From: Martinezella tropici
GTDB lineage: Bacteria > Pseudomonadota > Alphaproteobacteria > Rhizobiales > Rhizobiaceae
Reading direction: 5' to 3'
NCBI RefSeq assembly: GCF_008370325.1
Contig: NZ_VNIP01000008.1
Span: 1 to 64,000, forward strand
Length of the DNA stretch: 64,000 nucleotides
Below are positions 7,391-16,258 of this stretch, piece by piece (the stretch's first letter is position 1; each line of letters starts with the position of its first letter). The notes below the pieces were generated by a model that did no database searches, had not been told where the DNA came from, and saw nothing but the letters and a program-made list of their open reading frames with translations. A program made the position numbers and the translations under genes.

Positions 7391-8467
7391 ATGATCGAAA
7401 AGGAAAGTCGCCGTCTTCGCGTCGGAGTCCTCGGCTGTGGCCCGATCGCGCAGTTCGCGCATCTGGAATCCTGCGTCAAGGCGAAGAATGCAGATCTTTA
7501 TGCGATCTGCGACGCGGCACCCGATCTTCTGGCTCGCATGGGCGCGACCTATGAACCGCAGAAGATGTACGACGATTATGATGCCATGCTCGCCGATCCT
7601 GAGCTGGAAGCCGTGATTGTTGCGACATCCGACGCCTATCATGTGCCGATGTCCATGAAGGCGCTCGAAGCCGGAAAGCATGTCCTATGCGAAAAGCCGA
7701 TCGGCGTTTCGGTCGAGGAAGGGCAGCAACTTGCCGAGGCCGTGCGCCGATCCGGCAAGATCCTGCAGGTCGGGCACATGAAGCGCTTCGATCCGGCGCT
7801 CGAGGCAGCGCGTGATTTCGTGCGCGACGACATAGGCCAGATCTTTGCGATGAAGGCGTGGTATTGCGATTCCACCCACCGCTATACCAATACGGATGCG
7901 GTACAGCCTCTGCCCGTCACCAGCAAGCTTGCGCGCAAACCATCAGGCAATCCCAAGGCCGATCTCCGGCAATATTTCATGCTGGCGCATGGCTCGCATC
8001 TGGTCGACACCGCGCGCTTCTTCTGCGGTGAGATCGTCGCCGTTCGCGCCCGACTTTTGGAACGTGCCGGTGCCTATTGCTGGTTCGTCGAGACCGAGTT
8101 CGCCAATGGCGCCCTCGGCCATCTCGACTTGACGGTTGCCGTGCGCATGGATTGGCATGAAGGGTTCCAGCTTTACGGCGAGAACGGCTCGGTTCTCGCA
8201 AAGACCTTCAATCCCTGGTACTTCCGCTCGAGCGAAGTAGAGATCTTCCACGAGAAGGATGCGACGAGCCGCAAACCGCTCGGCGCGGACGGCCACTTCT
8301 TCCGCCGGCAGCTGGAAGGGCTTGCCGATACGGCGCTGAAGGGCGCGCCGATGCGCGGCGCCAATGTCGAGGATGGCCTGGCGTCCATTCGCGCGATGGT
8401 GGCGATCGCCCGATCGGTGGAACGGGGTGAGCGCGTCGAACTCGCATCGGTTTCGGGAGCGGTCTGA
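7391..8467 (+). CDS. Gfo/Idh/MocA family oxidoreductase
   Basis: A 358-residue NAD(P)-dependent sugar or inositol dehydrogenase, first gene of a five-gene operon. The nucleotide-binding motif GVLGCGPIAQFAHL is near residue 12, the catalytic EKP motif (HVLCEKPIGVSVEE) near residue 100, and GHMKRFDPA follows. The C-terminal domain forms the sheet that binds sugar. ATG 7391 is chosen over the longer in-frame version because GGAGGGAA sits directly upstream and homology begins there. Its stop overlaps the next start (TGATG). Substrate is unknown; the neighbours (TIM-barrel isomerase, ROK protein, epimerase-like protein) point to an uncommon sugar or sugar acid. Confidence 0.85.
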   Translation: MIEKESRRLRVGVLGCGPIAQFAHLESCVKAKNADLYAICDAAPDLLARMGATYEPQKMYDDYDAMLADPELEAVIVATSDAYHVPMSMKALEAGKHVLCEKPIGVSVEEGQQLAEAVRRSGKILQVGHMKRFDPALEAARDFVRDDIGQIFAMKAWYCDSTHRYTNTDAVQPLPVTSKLARKPSGNPKADLRQYFMLAHGSHLVDTARFFCGEIVAVRARLLERAGAYCWFVETEFANGALGHLDLTVAVRMDWHEGFQLYGENGSVLAKTFNPWYFRSSEVEIFHEKDATSRKPLGADGHFFRRQLEGLADTALKGAPMRGANVEDGLASIRAMVAIARSVERGERVELASVSGAV

Positions 8468-9285
8468 TGCAGATCGGAATCTTCGCCAAGACCTTTCCCG
8501 GAACGGAGCCGCTCGGCGTTCTCTCGGCAGTGCGCGATAGCGGTTATGCTTGCGCGCAGTTCAATCTCGCCTGCTGCGGTCTCCCCTCCATGCCCGATGC
8601 CGTTTCGGAAACGACGGTCGCAGCAATCCGGGCGGCCGTCGAGGCGACGGGCATTTCGCTTGCTGCCCTGTCAGGCACCTACAACATGGCTCATCCGGAG
8701 ATTGCCATACGTCGAGCGGGTCTCGCCCAGCTCGCCGTCGTCATCGAAACGGCGGCGGCACTCTCCATCCCGCTGGTGACGCTTTGCACCGGAACGCGCG
8801 ACCCGAACGACCAATGGGCCTATCATCCCGACAATGGCGACCCATCCGCCTGGGCCGACATGTCGGCGGAAATGTCGAAGGCTCTGGAGCTGGCGGAACG
8901 GCACGGCGTCGATCTCGGCATCGAGCCGGAACAGGCCAATATCGTCACGTCGGCAAGTGACGCCCGGCAGCTGATCGGCGAGATGGGGTCGCGGCGGTTG
9001 CGCATCGTGCTCGATCCCGCCAATCTCTTCGAACAGGCGACACCGGCACAGGCGCGGGCGATCGTCGAAGAGGCGATCGAAATCTCGGCCGGCCATATCG
9101 CCCTGGCGCATGCCAAGGATCGTCACGGCGATGGCCGCTTTGCAACCGCCGGGCAAGGGGTGGTGGATTTTGCCGACTTCATCGCGCGGCTGCGCTCGGT
9201 GAATTTCGATGGCCCGCTCGTGACGCATGGTCTTTCAGCTGCCGAAGCATCCGGCGTTGCCGACTTTCTCAAGGCGCTGATCTGA
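8467..9285 (+). CDS. Sugar phosphate isomerase/epimerase family TIM-barrel protein
   Basis: A 272-residue protein of the xylose-isomerase-like / AP endonuclease family 2 fold. Expected landmarks are present: the opening strand MQIGIFAKTFP, LSGTYNMAHPE, CTGTRDPNDQW, the metal-ligand strand LGIEPEQANIV, the strand RIVLDPANLF, and HAKDRHGDGRF near the C-terminus with His/Asp ligand candidates. Such proteins isomerise or epimerise sugars, keto-inositols and hydroxypyruvate-like compounds. Start and stop overlap both neighbours by one base (TGATG), so translation is coupled along the operon. The exact reaction is not deducible. Confidence 0.82.
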   Translation: MQIGIFAKTFPGTEPLGVLSAVRDSGYACAQFNLACCGLPSMPDAVSETTVAAIRAAVEATGISLAALSGTYNMAHPEIAIRRAGLAQLAVVIETAAALSIPLVTLCTGTRDPNDQWAYHPDNGDPSAWADMSAEMSKALELAERHGVDLGIEPEQANIVTSASDARQLIGEMGSRRLRIVLDPANLFEQATPAQARAIVEEAIEISAGHIALAHAKDRHGDGRFATAGQGVVDFADFIARLRSVNFDGPLVTHGLSAAEASGVADFLKALI

Positions 9286-10109
9286 TGGAAAAGAAATCGT
9301 TCAAGCGCGGCGACGCGGAACTTGCCGCCTATGAGGACGGTCAGGGGCTTCCCATCATCTTCCAACATGGTCTTGGCGGCGACGAGGCGCAGGTGGCGCA
9401 GAATGTCCCAGCTGCGGGTATGCGCCGGCTGACGCTGGAGTGCCGCGGACATGGCGCATCCTCGCTCGGCAATACGCGACCCTTTTCGATCCGTATGTTT
9501 GCCGACGACGTTCTTGCCGCGGCCACCGAATACGGGTTTGACCGCTTCATCGTCGGCGGCATTTCGATGGGAACGGCCATTGCCCTGCATCTTGCCCATC
9601 GTCATGCCCACCGGATCGCCGGGCTCGTTCTCGTGCGCCCCGCCTGGACCTTCGGCGCATCGCCGGACAATCTCGAACCGATACGCGCCGTTGCAGCCCT
9701 GATCCGTTCGCATCCGGTAGAGGAGGCCGAAAGCCGCTTTATCGCTTCTGAAATGGGACGACGGATCGCCTCCGAAGCGCCAGACAACTTCTCGTCCCTG
9801 CTTGGCTATTTCGACAGGCCAGATGCCGTCGCCTTTGCCTCCGTTCTGGCTGACATCGCCGCTGACGGACCGAATGTGCCGCAGACAGCCGCCGCCGCCC
9901 TTGCCGTGCCCACCCTCATTATCGGCAACCGGCAGGACGCGATCCATCCGCTCTCCTGCGCGCAGACGCTCGCCAATGTCATTCCGGCCGCAAGCCTTGT
10001 CGAAGTCACTGCCAAGGCTGTCGACAAGAACAGGCATTTTGCCGAGGTCCAAGATGCCATCGCGCATTTTCTAGCATCCAAAACAATCCGGAGCTTCGTT
10101 CCATCATGA
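9285..10109 (+). CDS. Alpha/beta hydrolase
   Basis: A 274-residue serine hydrolase. The oxyanion region IIFQHGLGGDEAQ is near residue 25, the nucleophile elbow GGISMGTA (GxSxG) near residue 90, a candidate acid around NRQDAIHPL, and the catalytic histidine in KNRHFAEVQDAI near the C-terminus. In a sugar operon it may hydrolyse a lactone or an acyl ester made by the dehydrogenase at 7391, but this is inference. It overlaps the gene before by 1 bp and the next by 4 bp (ATGA). Confidence 0.85.
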   Translation: MEKKSFKRGDAELAAYEDGQGLPIIFQHGLGGDEAQVAQNVPAAGMRRLTLECRGHGASSLGNTRPFSIRMFADDVLAAATEYGFDRFIVGGISMGTAIALHLAHRHAHRIAGLVLVRPAWTFGASPDNLEPIRAVAALIRSHPVEEAESRFIASEMGRRIASEAPDNFSSLLGYFDRPDAVAFASVLADIAADGPNVPQTAAAALAVPTLIIGNRQDAIHPLSCAQTLANVIPAASLVEVTAKAVDKNRHFAEVQDAIAHFLASKTIRSFVPS

Positions 10110-10831
10110 CGTCCAAACCCCTTTCAGGCCAGGCGGCTATCGCAGCGCTTCCCCGCAACAGGCTTCTCGGCGAGTTCTCGCTCTGGTCGGCCGATCTTGC
10201 CAATATGGAAACCGATCTCAAGCGTATCGAAGCCTATGTCGACCTGCATCACATCGATGTCGCCGATGCGCGCTTTACCCCGGGCTTCCTGTTCTTTCCG
10301 GATTTTGTCGCGCGCATCGCCAAGTCGACCGCCAAGCCGATCCATGTGCATCTCATGGTCGAGGCTGAAATCGTCGAGGAGCAGACGCGCCAATTCATAG
10401 AGGCAGGTGCTGATTTGATCAGCGTCCATGCCGAAAACGGCGATGCCGGCTTGCGCGCAATCGCGCTTGCCAAAAAGCTGGGAGCCGAAGCCGGCGTGGT
10501 GCTGCGGCTCGAAACGCCCGTTTCTGCGATCGAGCCTTTCATCGATCACGTCGCCTTCGTGACGCTGCTCGGAACCTTGATCGGCGTCAAGGGACAAAGC
10601 CTCTCCGAAAAGGCCTGCGACCGGCTGATCGAGGCCCTCTCGCTGCTGAGGAAAGCCGGTCGTGAGGAGCAGGTGATCCTCGCCGCTGATGGCGGCATTC
10701 GCGAGCAGACAGTGCCGCTCTTGCGCCAAGCCGGGGCGCAGACCGTCGTTCTCGGATCGCTGGCATTCGGCGACAAGAACCTCGGCGACCGGATCGCCTG
10801 GCTGCATGGGCTGGAGAGCCGGGTTTCGTGA
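10106..10831 (+). CDS. Ribulose-phosphate 3-epimerase-like protein
   Basis: A 241-residue TIM-barrel protein related to pentulose-phosphate epimerases. It keeps the likely metal and acid residues of the family: Ser in SLWSADLAN, HxD in HHIDVAD, His in HVHLMV, and Asp in AADGGI. The loop after strand 6, MSVNPGFGGQ in classical Rpe, reads TLLGTLIGVKGQ here, and the N-terminus is extended by ~20 residues. This divergence suggests a different phosphorylated sugar from D-ribulose 5-phosphate. It fits between a possible ROK kinase and a TIM-barrel isomerase in one operon. The start overlaps the hydrolase stop by 4 bp and the stop overlaps the next start. Confidence 0.8.
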   Translation: MTSKPLSGQAAIAALPRNRLLGEFSLWSADLANMETDLKRIEAYVDLHHIDVADARFTPGFLFFPDFVARIAKSTAKPIHVHLMVEAEIVEEQTRQFIEAGADLISVHAENGDAGLRAIALAKKLGAEAGVVLRLETPVSAIEPFIDHVAFVTLLGTLIGVKGQSLSEKACDRLIEALSLLRKAGREEQVILAADGGIREQTVPLLRQAGAQTVVLGSLAFGDKNLGDRIAWLHGLESRVS

Positions 10832-11862
10832 AAAAGGTCGCTCTTGCCTTCGATCTTGGTGGAACTGAGCTGCGCGCCGCACTCGTCGACGACGTGGGAT
10901 GCCTTCTGGCGTTCTCCTCGCTGTCGACGGACGCGGCTGGAGGGCCTGCGGCCGTCATCCGACAGATCGAACTGCTGGCGGAAACGGTGCTGGCGGAAAC
11001 GCCCGATCTTTCTCCGATCGGGATCGGGATCGGCGCGCCAGGCCCGCTCGATCCGGACGCCGGTGTCGTCATTGCGGCGCCGACCCTGGTCGGATGGTAC
11101 GAGGTTCCACTGGCAGACATTCTCCAAAACCACTTCCAGCTTCCCGTACGGCTCGAAAACGATGCGAACGCGGCAGCGCTCGGCGAATGGCGATACGGCG
11201 CCGGTCATGGTGCGAGATCGATGGTGTTCGTCACCGTATCGACCGGCATTGGCGGTGGCGTGATCGCCGATGGCCGGATCCTGCACGGCAGACGTGGCCT
11301 GGCTGCGGAGATCGGCCACATGACGATCACGAATGAGGGCGAGCGTTGCTTTTGTGGCGCCGTCGGCTGCTTTGAGGCCGTCGCCTCCGGCACGGCACTC
11401 GGCAGGCGGGCAACCGCCCGCACCAGGCCGTCAGACGGGTCGATGCTGCGCAAGCTCGCCGCCGATGCAGAAGTGACCGGACGACATGTCGTCGATGCCG
11501 CGCGAAAGGGCAACGCCGATGCACTGGAGCTACTGAATACCGAGGCGCGGTGGTTGGGGATCGGCTTCACCAACCTGCTTCATCTCTATTCCCCCGACGT
11601 GCTGGTCGTGGGTGGAGGAATTTCGCATGGCTTCGATCTTCTGCACGATCAAATGGTGGCGACGGTTCGCGAGCGCGCCATGCCCGCCTATCGCGACGTT
11701 CCGATCGTTGCCGCACAGCTCGGACGCCATGCGGGTCTGATCGGTGCCGCCAGCCTCATCTTGGGCACCGAAGGAAGGGACGATCTGGCGCCTACCGGCG
11801 TGGAAAGCACCGACCTTGGCGCGGATACGAATCTCGACAAAAAGGAGGACCACCATGTCTAA
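10828..11862 (+). CDS. ROK family sugar kinase or regulator-like protein
   Basis: A 344-residue ROK protein beginning at GTG 10828, which overlaps the previous stop (GTGA). It has the phosphate-binding motif FDLGGTELRAAL, the sugar-binding ENDANAAALGEW, STGIGGGVI, and the ROK zinc cluster as EIGHMTI...CFCGAVGCFEAVASG. No N-terminal helix-turn-helix is present, so a sugar kinase is more likely than an NagC-type repressor. The last ~40 residues extend past the usual fold. The ATG of a truncated ABC ATPase lies within its final codons. As last intact gene of the operon it probably phosphorylates the sugar that the epimerase-like protein handles. Confidence 0.83.
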   Translation: MKKVALAFDLGGTELRAALVDDVGCLLAFSSLSTDAAGGPAAVIRQIELLAETVLAETPDLSPIGIGIGAPGPLDPDAGVVIAAPTLVGWYEVPLADILQNHFQLPVRLENDANAAALGEWRYGAGHGARSMVFVTVSTGIGGGVIADGRILHGRRGLAAEIGHMTITNEGERCFCGAVGCFEAVASGTALGRRATARTRPSDGSMLRKLAADAEVTGRHVVDAARKGNADALELLNTEARWLGIGFTNLLHLYSPDVLVVGGGISHGFDLLHDQMVATVRERAMPAYRDVPIVAAQLGRHAGLIGAASLILGTEGRDDLAPTGVESTDLGADTNLDKKEDHHV

Positions 11863-11992
11863 TCTCGTGCTGCGCGATGTTCGCAAGTCCTGCGGCGCAA
11901 TCGAGGTGATCAAGGGCATTGATCTCGAAGCCGCCGAAATCGACCATTCGGATCCGTCTACAAGCCGACGGAACAACTTGCGCGGACGATGA
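11855..11992 (+). pseudogene. Truncated sugar ABC transporter ATP-binding protein
   Basis: A ribosome site AAAGGAGG and ATG at 11855 open a frame of 45 codons. The first ~24 residues (MSNLVLRDVRKSCGAIEVIK, then GIDLE) are the standard start of UgpC/MsmK-type sugar ABC ATPases. The Walker A motif, expected about 15 residues later, never appears and the frame stops at 11992. The ATPase body and any permease or binding-protein genes are missing. The remnant indicates that the sugar operon once ended in an ABC transporter that was lost by deletion before the L,D-transpeptidase gene at 12003. Confidence 0.72.
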
Positions 11993-12002
11993 TTTTCAAG
12001 AC

Positions 12003-12983
12003 ATGACCCATGCGCTGAGCTGTCTTGCGATCTCTATCGCTTTGATATTTTCAGGTCCGGCTGTCGCCGCTCCCATAACCGCTCAGGATGTCAATAGCGC
12101 CACCATGACGTCCATACAGACCGAAGCGCCGGGCGAGAAGCCGAAGAAGCCTGACGCGGCAATTGTCAAGCTCCAGGTCCTGCTGGATCGAGCCGGCTCT
12201 TCTCCTGGCGCTATCGATGGCTACGCCGGAGAGAACCTCAGCAAAGCAATTGCAGGATTTGAAGCTTTGCAGCGGCTTCCCGCCGACGGAAAGCTCGATC
12301 CAGAAGTACTCCGGCGCATTGAAGATCAGATACCCATCATTCAGGCATATGCCATAACAGCGGACGACGGGAAGGATCTGGTGAAGAGCATTCCCAAGGA
12401 CTATGCCAAGCAAGCCAAAATGGATCGCCTCGGCTATACAAGCATCGCCGAGAAGTTAGCCGAACGTTTCCATATGAACATCGCTCTCCTGAAAGCACTC
12501 AATCCGACCGCGTCTTTTGCCCCCGGTGAGACTATCATGGTTGTGATCCCCGGCGAGGCGAAGACCGGTGTGGTGAAGCGGATCGAGGTCCACAGAAAGT
12601 TGAGCCAGGTGTTCGCTTTTGCAGAAGATGGGTCGTTGTTGACGGTCTACCCAGCCACTATCGGCAGCGAGGAATCGCCCTCCCCCTCAGGAACACACAA
12701 GGTCAAGGGCGTCGCTCGATTGCCGCCATATATCTACAATCCGAAGATCAATTTTCAACAGGGTCACAACAAGAGGATCCTGAAGCTGCCAAGCGGGCCG
12801 AACAATCCGGTCGGTACGGTCTGGATCGATTTGACCGAACCCACTTATGGCATCCACGGAACGCCGGCTCCAGAACTCATCGGCAAAGTCGGCTCTCATG
12901 GATGCGTCCGCCTGACAAACTGGGATGTGGAAGAGCTGGCAAGGATGGTAAAGCCGGGCGTAGGCGTTGAATTTGTCGATTGA
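12003..12983 (+). CDS. L,D-transpeptidase with peptidoglycan-binding and LysM domains
   Basis: A 326-residue exported cell-wall enzyme that forms 3-3 cross-links or attaches proteins to peptidoglycan. The first ~21 residues are a signal peptide ending near AVAAP. A PG-binding_1 domain covers ~50-100 (VKLQVLLDRAG, ending ADGKLD) and a LysM-like segment ~145-185 (YTSIAEKLAERFHM...NPTASFAPGETI). The YkuD catalytic domain fills the rest, with GIHGTP and the active-site SHGCVRL containing the nucleophilic cysteine. ATG 12003 is chosen because the signal peptide starts there; the frame is open upstream. The domain order is common in alphaproteobacteria. Confidence 0.88.
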   Translation: MTHALSCLAISIALIFSGPAVAAPITAQDVNSATMTSIQTEAPGEKPKKPDAAIVKLQVLLDRAGSSPGAIDGYAGENLSKAIAGFEALQRLPADGKLDPEVLRRIEDQIPIIQAYAITADDGKDLVKSIPKDYAKQAKMDRLGYTSIAEKLAERFHMNIALLKALNPTASFAPGETIMVVIPGEAKTGVVKRIEVHRKLSQVFAFAEDGSLLTVYPATIGSEESPSPSGTHKVKGVARLPPYIYNPKINFQQGHNKRILKLPSGPNNPVGTVWIDLTEPTYGIHGTPAPELIGKVGSHGCVRLTNWDVEELARMVKPGVGVEFVD

Positions 12984-13369
12984 CCATCGGCCGGAATTGA
13001 CCCCTCGGGCGACAGGCCAAAGCCTACGTCAGCATCAGCTATTGTCCGCTCGATTTTGGGGAATTGCTCAATCCCGGGCCTGGGATCTTCAATGCAATCC
13101 GTCCGATAAACTCAGCCATATTTGCGCCGCGATCGGTGAAGAATGCTGACGCGAAGCGGATGAGGAAATTAAGGGCGGGCAAATAATCTTTCTGCGACCG
13201 CCGGGATTTCCCGTCTGTTAGGTCGTCATTCAGCAAAGCAGCGCACAATTATGATTTCTGGATCTGAGCGCATGGTAGTCAGGCCTGTGGGGCAGGCGGA
13301 CCGCTAAGATCGCCGTTGCGGGCAGTGGTACATGTGGATCCAGAATATTTTGACAGGAGATTTAATTTC
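12984..13369. other. Intergenic stretch, nothing recognised
   Basis: 386 bp between the two L,D-transpeptidase-like genes. Short frames exist on both strands but none has a ribosome site plus recognisable protein features. No repeat or clear terminator was seen. Confidence 0.4.
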
Positions 13370-14377
13370 GTGCGGTTGAGATATGCCATTCGAAGCATCG
13401 CCCAGATGCTCAGCCTTTGCTCTCTTACCATCATCATCCCTTCAACATCGCAATCTCTTGCCGCGGAGCGCCAACCAGATCTTCCGGCATGGCTGAATGC
13501 CTATGTCGGCGAAGGCGACGGTCAGATCGCCCGACCGATTTTGCAGAGAGCGCGCGCGCTCTACATGCAGAAGATTGGCGAAGGCAAGGTCAGGAACCCT
13601 TGCTATTTCGCGATGGATGCAACCCGGCCGAACAATCCGGCTGACGGTAAATCGGCGGGCCGTTTCTACATCGTCTGCGAGGCGACGCAGACATTCCGCG
13701 TGGTTTCATCGGGCCACGGCAGCGGCCGCGATCTCAAGGGGGTCGTCGACTTCGGCAACGGCCGGATGTGCGCCAGGAACTTCGGCAACGCGATGGATTC
13801 GAACCTGACGACCGGCGGCTCCTATGTGACGGAAGAAACGAAAACCACCTTCAAGGGTTACTATCGGGTTTCCCAAACCAAGGATGCTGCTTTCCTTCGC
13901 ACCTTCGTGCAATTCGACGGTGTTGGTGAAACCGCCAATGCGCGCGCCCGGGCGATCGGCGGCCATGCGGCTGCAAAAGTTGCCGGCATCTGTATGAAGA
14001 AGGATCCGCAGAGCCCCTATGCCAATCGTGACGGATATGTTCCGCTCGGAAAGCTGGTGGAATATGCGGGCGGCCGCAGCGACGGCTGCACGAGTTGGTC
14101 GGCATCGGACGCCAATCAGATCATCTCCATGGTGAAGGACAATCCAACGACCCTCTACATCTATCCTGAATCCTCGGACATCAAGGCAGTCGCCAAGGCC
14201 GTTGCAGCCGGGCGCTCTCCCGCACAGTCCGGATTGTATTGGAACGAGCCCTGCCTGAAGGAAATCGGAACTCCGAAATTTTGGCCGAAGGAAACTTTGG
14301 AACCGATCATCGCCCAATACAAGAACGATCATCCGGCACCGCCACCACGGCCGATACCGATTTGCGACCAGCAATGA
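13370..14377 (+). CDS. Exported YkuD_2-type L,D-transpeptidase-like protein
   Basis: A 335-residue protein starting at GTG 13370, chosen for the AGGAGA ribosome site and because a signal peptide begins there (RLRYAIRSIAQML..., cleavage near SLAAE). The mature part resembles the murein L,D-transpeptidase catalytic family PF13645: GRFYIVCEATQTFRVVSSGHG, then TFKGYYRVSQ, ARAIGGHAA, and an active-site-like GRSDGCTSW with a candidate catalytic cysteine. The C-terminal ~60 residues are proline-rich. It follows a classical YkuD enzyme of different architecture by 386 bp. Enzymatic activity is not certain because the His motif differs from the usual IHG. Confidence 0.7.
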   Translation: MRLRYAIRSIAQMLSLCSLTIIIPSTSQSLAAERQPDLPAWLNAYVGEGDGQIARPILQRARALYMQKIGEGKVRNPCYFAMDATRPNNPADGKSAGRFYIVCEATQTFRVVSSGHGSGRDLKGVVDFGNGRMCARNFGNAMDSNLTTGGSYVTEETKTTFKGYYRVSQTKDAAFLRTFVQFDGVGETANARARAIGGHAAAKVAGICMKKDPQSPYANRDGYVPLGKLVEYAGGRSDGCTSWSASDANQIISMVKDNPTTLYIYPESSDIKAVAKAVAAGRSPAQSGLYWNEPCLKEIGTPKFWPKETLEPIIAQYKNDHPAPPPRPIPICDQQ

Positions 14378-14862
14378 CGACAGCATAATCACAATTGCGG
14401 AAAATCAGGGCCGGAGGATCAGTGGCGACGGGCATGGGACTGCAACGTCCTGTTTTTGTGGCGATCGGGCAGGCAGACGAACAGCCTGTCTCCATCGCGC
14501 AATTTGCACAGGCGTAGCGGTACGAAAGTCTGATATAGCTTCCGACAACGAATTTACCTCAATGAAATCAATCTACTAGCGAGCGATGAAATTCAGTCGA
14601 AACGATCGAATTCGCTAAGGGAAGTACCCATACCGCCGGCAAATTTCTGTATTTTTATGCCCTTTTTGCTGGCAAATGTCCACCCTTTCCGACTCCATGC
14701 TTATAGCTCGGGTGCCCTCCAGTTGAGAAATGCGATATAGAGTAATTTACCGTTCGCTGCGGAAGCATCGAGATATCCTGAGCCACACGCAGCGCCAGAG
14801 TTGGTCCGTCGTGGTGCCAACTGGAACCGAGCGTTAGGCCCCCACCACTGTTGCGGAACATG
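14378..14862. other. Intergenic stretch downstream of repC
   Basis: 485 bp between the YkuD_2 gene and the repC stop. A 68-codon minus-strand frame (14655-14861) starts one base after the repC stop, but has no recognisable domain and only a marginal ribosome site, so it is not called. Replicon-specific sequence is possible here. Confidence 0.4.
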
Positions 14863-16164
14863 CTAAGCGATCTTCCGCATGGCTGGGGCCGTATTCGCCC
14901 GCAGAAGGCTCATGAGCATCGGACCGATGGCAAACTCTCCCTTCTTCGTTCGCCGCGTCAGATCGCGTAGATAGGCGCCGGCGGAGTTGATGTGGGAACC
15001 ACGTTGGAGGATGCAGGCGATGACGGTCGCGGTGTTTTCAGTTCCCATAGCTGCGCAGGCCTCCCCGTAGGCTCCTGAGCTGATCTCAAGCATCGATTTG
15101 ACGATGAGTGAAGCGGCGAGCAGATCGCGCCAACTCTTGATCTGTCCGCCTGGACCATAGGCGGCAATTTCCGGACATGCTCGCAAAATGAGGTCGAGCG
15201 GGAAGGACTTCAATTCTATTCCTGTGCCAATCTCCGAATGACTGTTGTTGAGTGTATGAGACACCGGCATTCGGGTTTCAGAGGGTAGGGGAATGTTGAG
15301 GAGACGCGGAGTTGTCCTCGGAGCGAAGCCTCGTGGGGAGGCGTTTTCCGTGGACGGGGCTTCAGATTCAATTTGGGATTCGGAGTCTGAATTCTGTATG
15401 TGCCGCTCATTTTGATAGGGATTGGCGCCTAGTTTCGTAGTTTCTGCACGTGTTTCCAATCGGTTGACGATTTCGTCGCGCAGACGGCCGAGCTTCTCCA
15501 GCAGCGTTTCCAACTGGGCCACGTTCGGCGAACGCGGAAGGTCATCGATAAGCGCGCGAAAGCCCAAATGGACGGCTTCCCAGGGGCCTTCAATATCCTC
15601 GGCAATGGCGGTTTCGATAAGCTTGGTGATATCACGCCGGTGGAGGCTGATGTGTTCCCGCAAACTCTGCACGTGCAATCGCTCGGCAACGACTTCGGCG
15701 GCGAGATGCTCGATCTCCTCGGTACGGGACAATAGGGGCGCCAAGGAGAAACCATAGGCCTCATTGAGGTCCCCTGCCCTGTTCCGGCGAGCATAGCGCT
15801 TGCCGTTGGGGCTATCCCTGCGGGCAAGAAGCCCAGCGGCGATCAGGGCGGCGAGGTGGCGGCGGATTGTCTGTTCCGCCATGCCATGCGCGCGCAACGA
15901 CAATTGGGCGTTCGAGGGAAACACGATGAGGTTGGCGCCATCCGAGAGTTCGTTCTTCGGATAGAAGCTCAGAAGAGCATTCAGTACGGCCAGCGCTCGA
16001 TCCGTCACGCCTAATAAGGGCTTGGCTTCGCAGAGCGCACGATAAATCTTCCACTTGTCGACGGACCTGACTGACTTCCCATGATCGGCTCTTCTTTGAG
16101 CTATCAACATGGCAAGCGTCATCGGCCGCCGCCCAAAAGGCGTCGTCACATGTTCGGCTTCCAT
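14863..16164 (-). CDS. repC: RepC replication initiator
   Basis: A 433-residue initiator protein of repABC replicons, the only protein strictly needed for replication in this family. The start (TTPFGRRPMTLAMLIAQRR) and the segments KWKIYRALCEAKPLLGVTDRAL, RAHGMAEQTIRRHLAALIAAGLLARRDSPNGKRYARR and GPWEAVHLGFRALIDDLPR are characteristic. The middle (~residues 250-310) is a Ser/Glu-rich linker encoded by AT-richer DNA where oriV is placed in other repABC plasmids. It is the last gene of the repABC operon and is separated from repB by 155 bp that encode the antisense ctRNA. Full length for the family. Confidence 0.95.
   Translation of the reverse strand: MEAEHVTTPFGRRPMTLAMLIAQRRADHGKSVRSVDKWKIYRALCEAKPLLGVTDRALAVLNALLSFYPKNELSDGANLIVFPSNAQLSLRAHGMAEQTIRRHLAALIAAGLLARRDSPNGKRYARRNRAGDLNEAYGFSLAPLLSRTEEIEHLAAEVVAERLHVQSLREHISLHRRDITKLIETAIAEDIEGPWEAVHLGFRALIDDLPRSPNVAQLETLLEKLGRLRDEIVNRLETRAETTKLGANPYQNERHIQNSDSESQIESEAPSTENASPRGFAPRTTPRLLNIPLPSETRMPVSHTLNNSHSEIGTGIELKSFPLDLILRACPEIAAYGPGGQIKSWRDLLAASLIVKSMLEISSGAYGEACAAMGTENTATVIACILQRGSHINSAGAYLRDLTRRTKKGEFAIGPMLMSLLRANTAPAMRKIA
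15361..15460. other. Candidate oriV inside repC
   Basis: In studied repABC replicons the origin lies within repC, in an AT-rich part of the coding sequence. The stretch 15361-15420 is about 58% A+T by count, with an inverted pair TTCAGA / TCTGAA near its left end, while the surrounding repC sequence appears more GC-rich. Position is by analogy only. Confidence 0.35.
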
Positions 16165-16223
16165 TTTCTTTCACCTACGTTGTGGCAAAAGAAGTTTGCT
16201 CACCAAAACGATGCCAAAGACTC

Positions 16224-16252
16224 TTGACTGTGATTCGGGGAAGTGCGATTCT
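16224..16252 (+). promoter_or_regulatory. Promoter of the antisense ctRNA
   Basis: TTGACT (16224-16229) and GATTCT (16247-16252), spaced 17 bp, point rightward, against repABC transcription. They lie at the right distance from the hairpin that ends the ctRNA. The -35 box is strong and the -10 box weak. Confidence 0.55.
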
Positions 16253-16258
16253 CGATTT

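Noticed and set aside
14655..14861. 68-codon frame directly after repC
   Set aside because: No recognised domain and a poor ribosome site. It may be real but cannot be supported.
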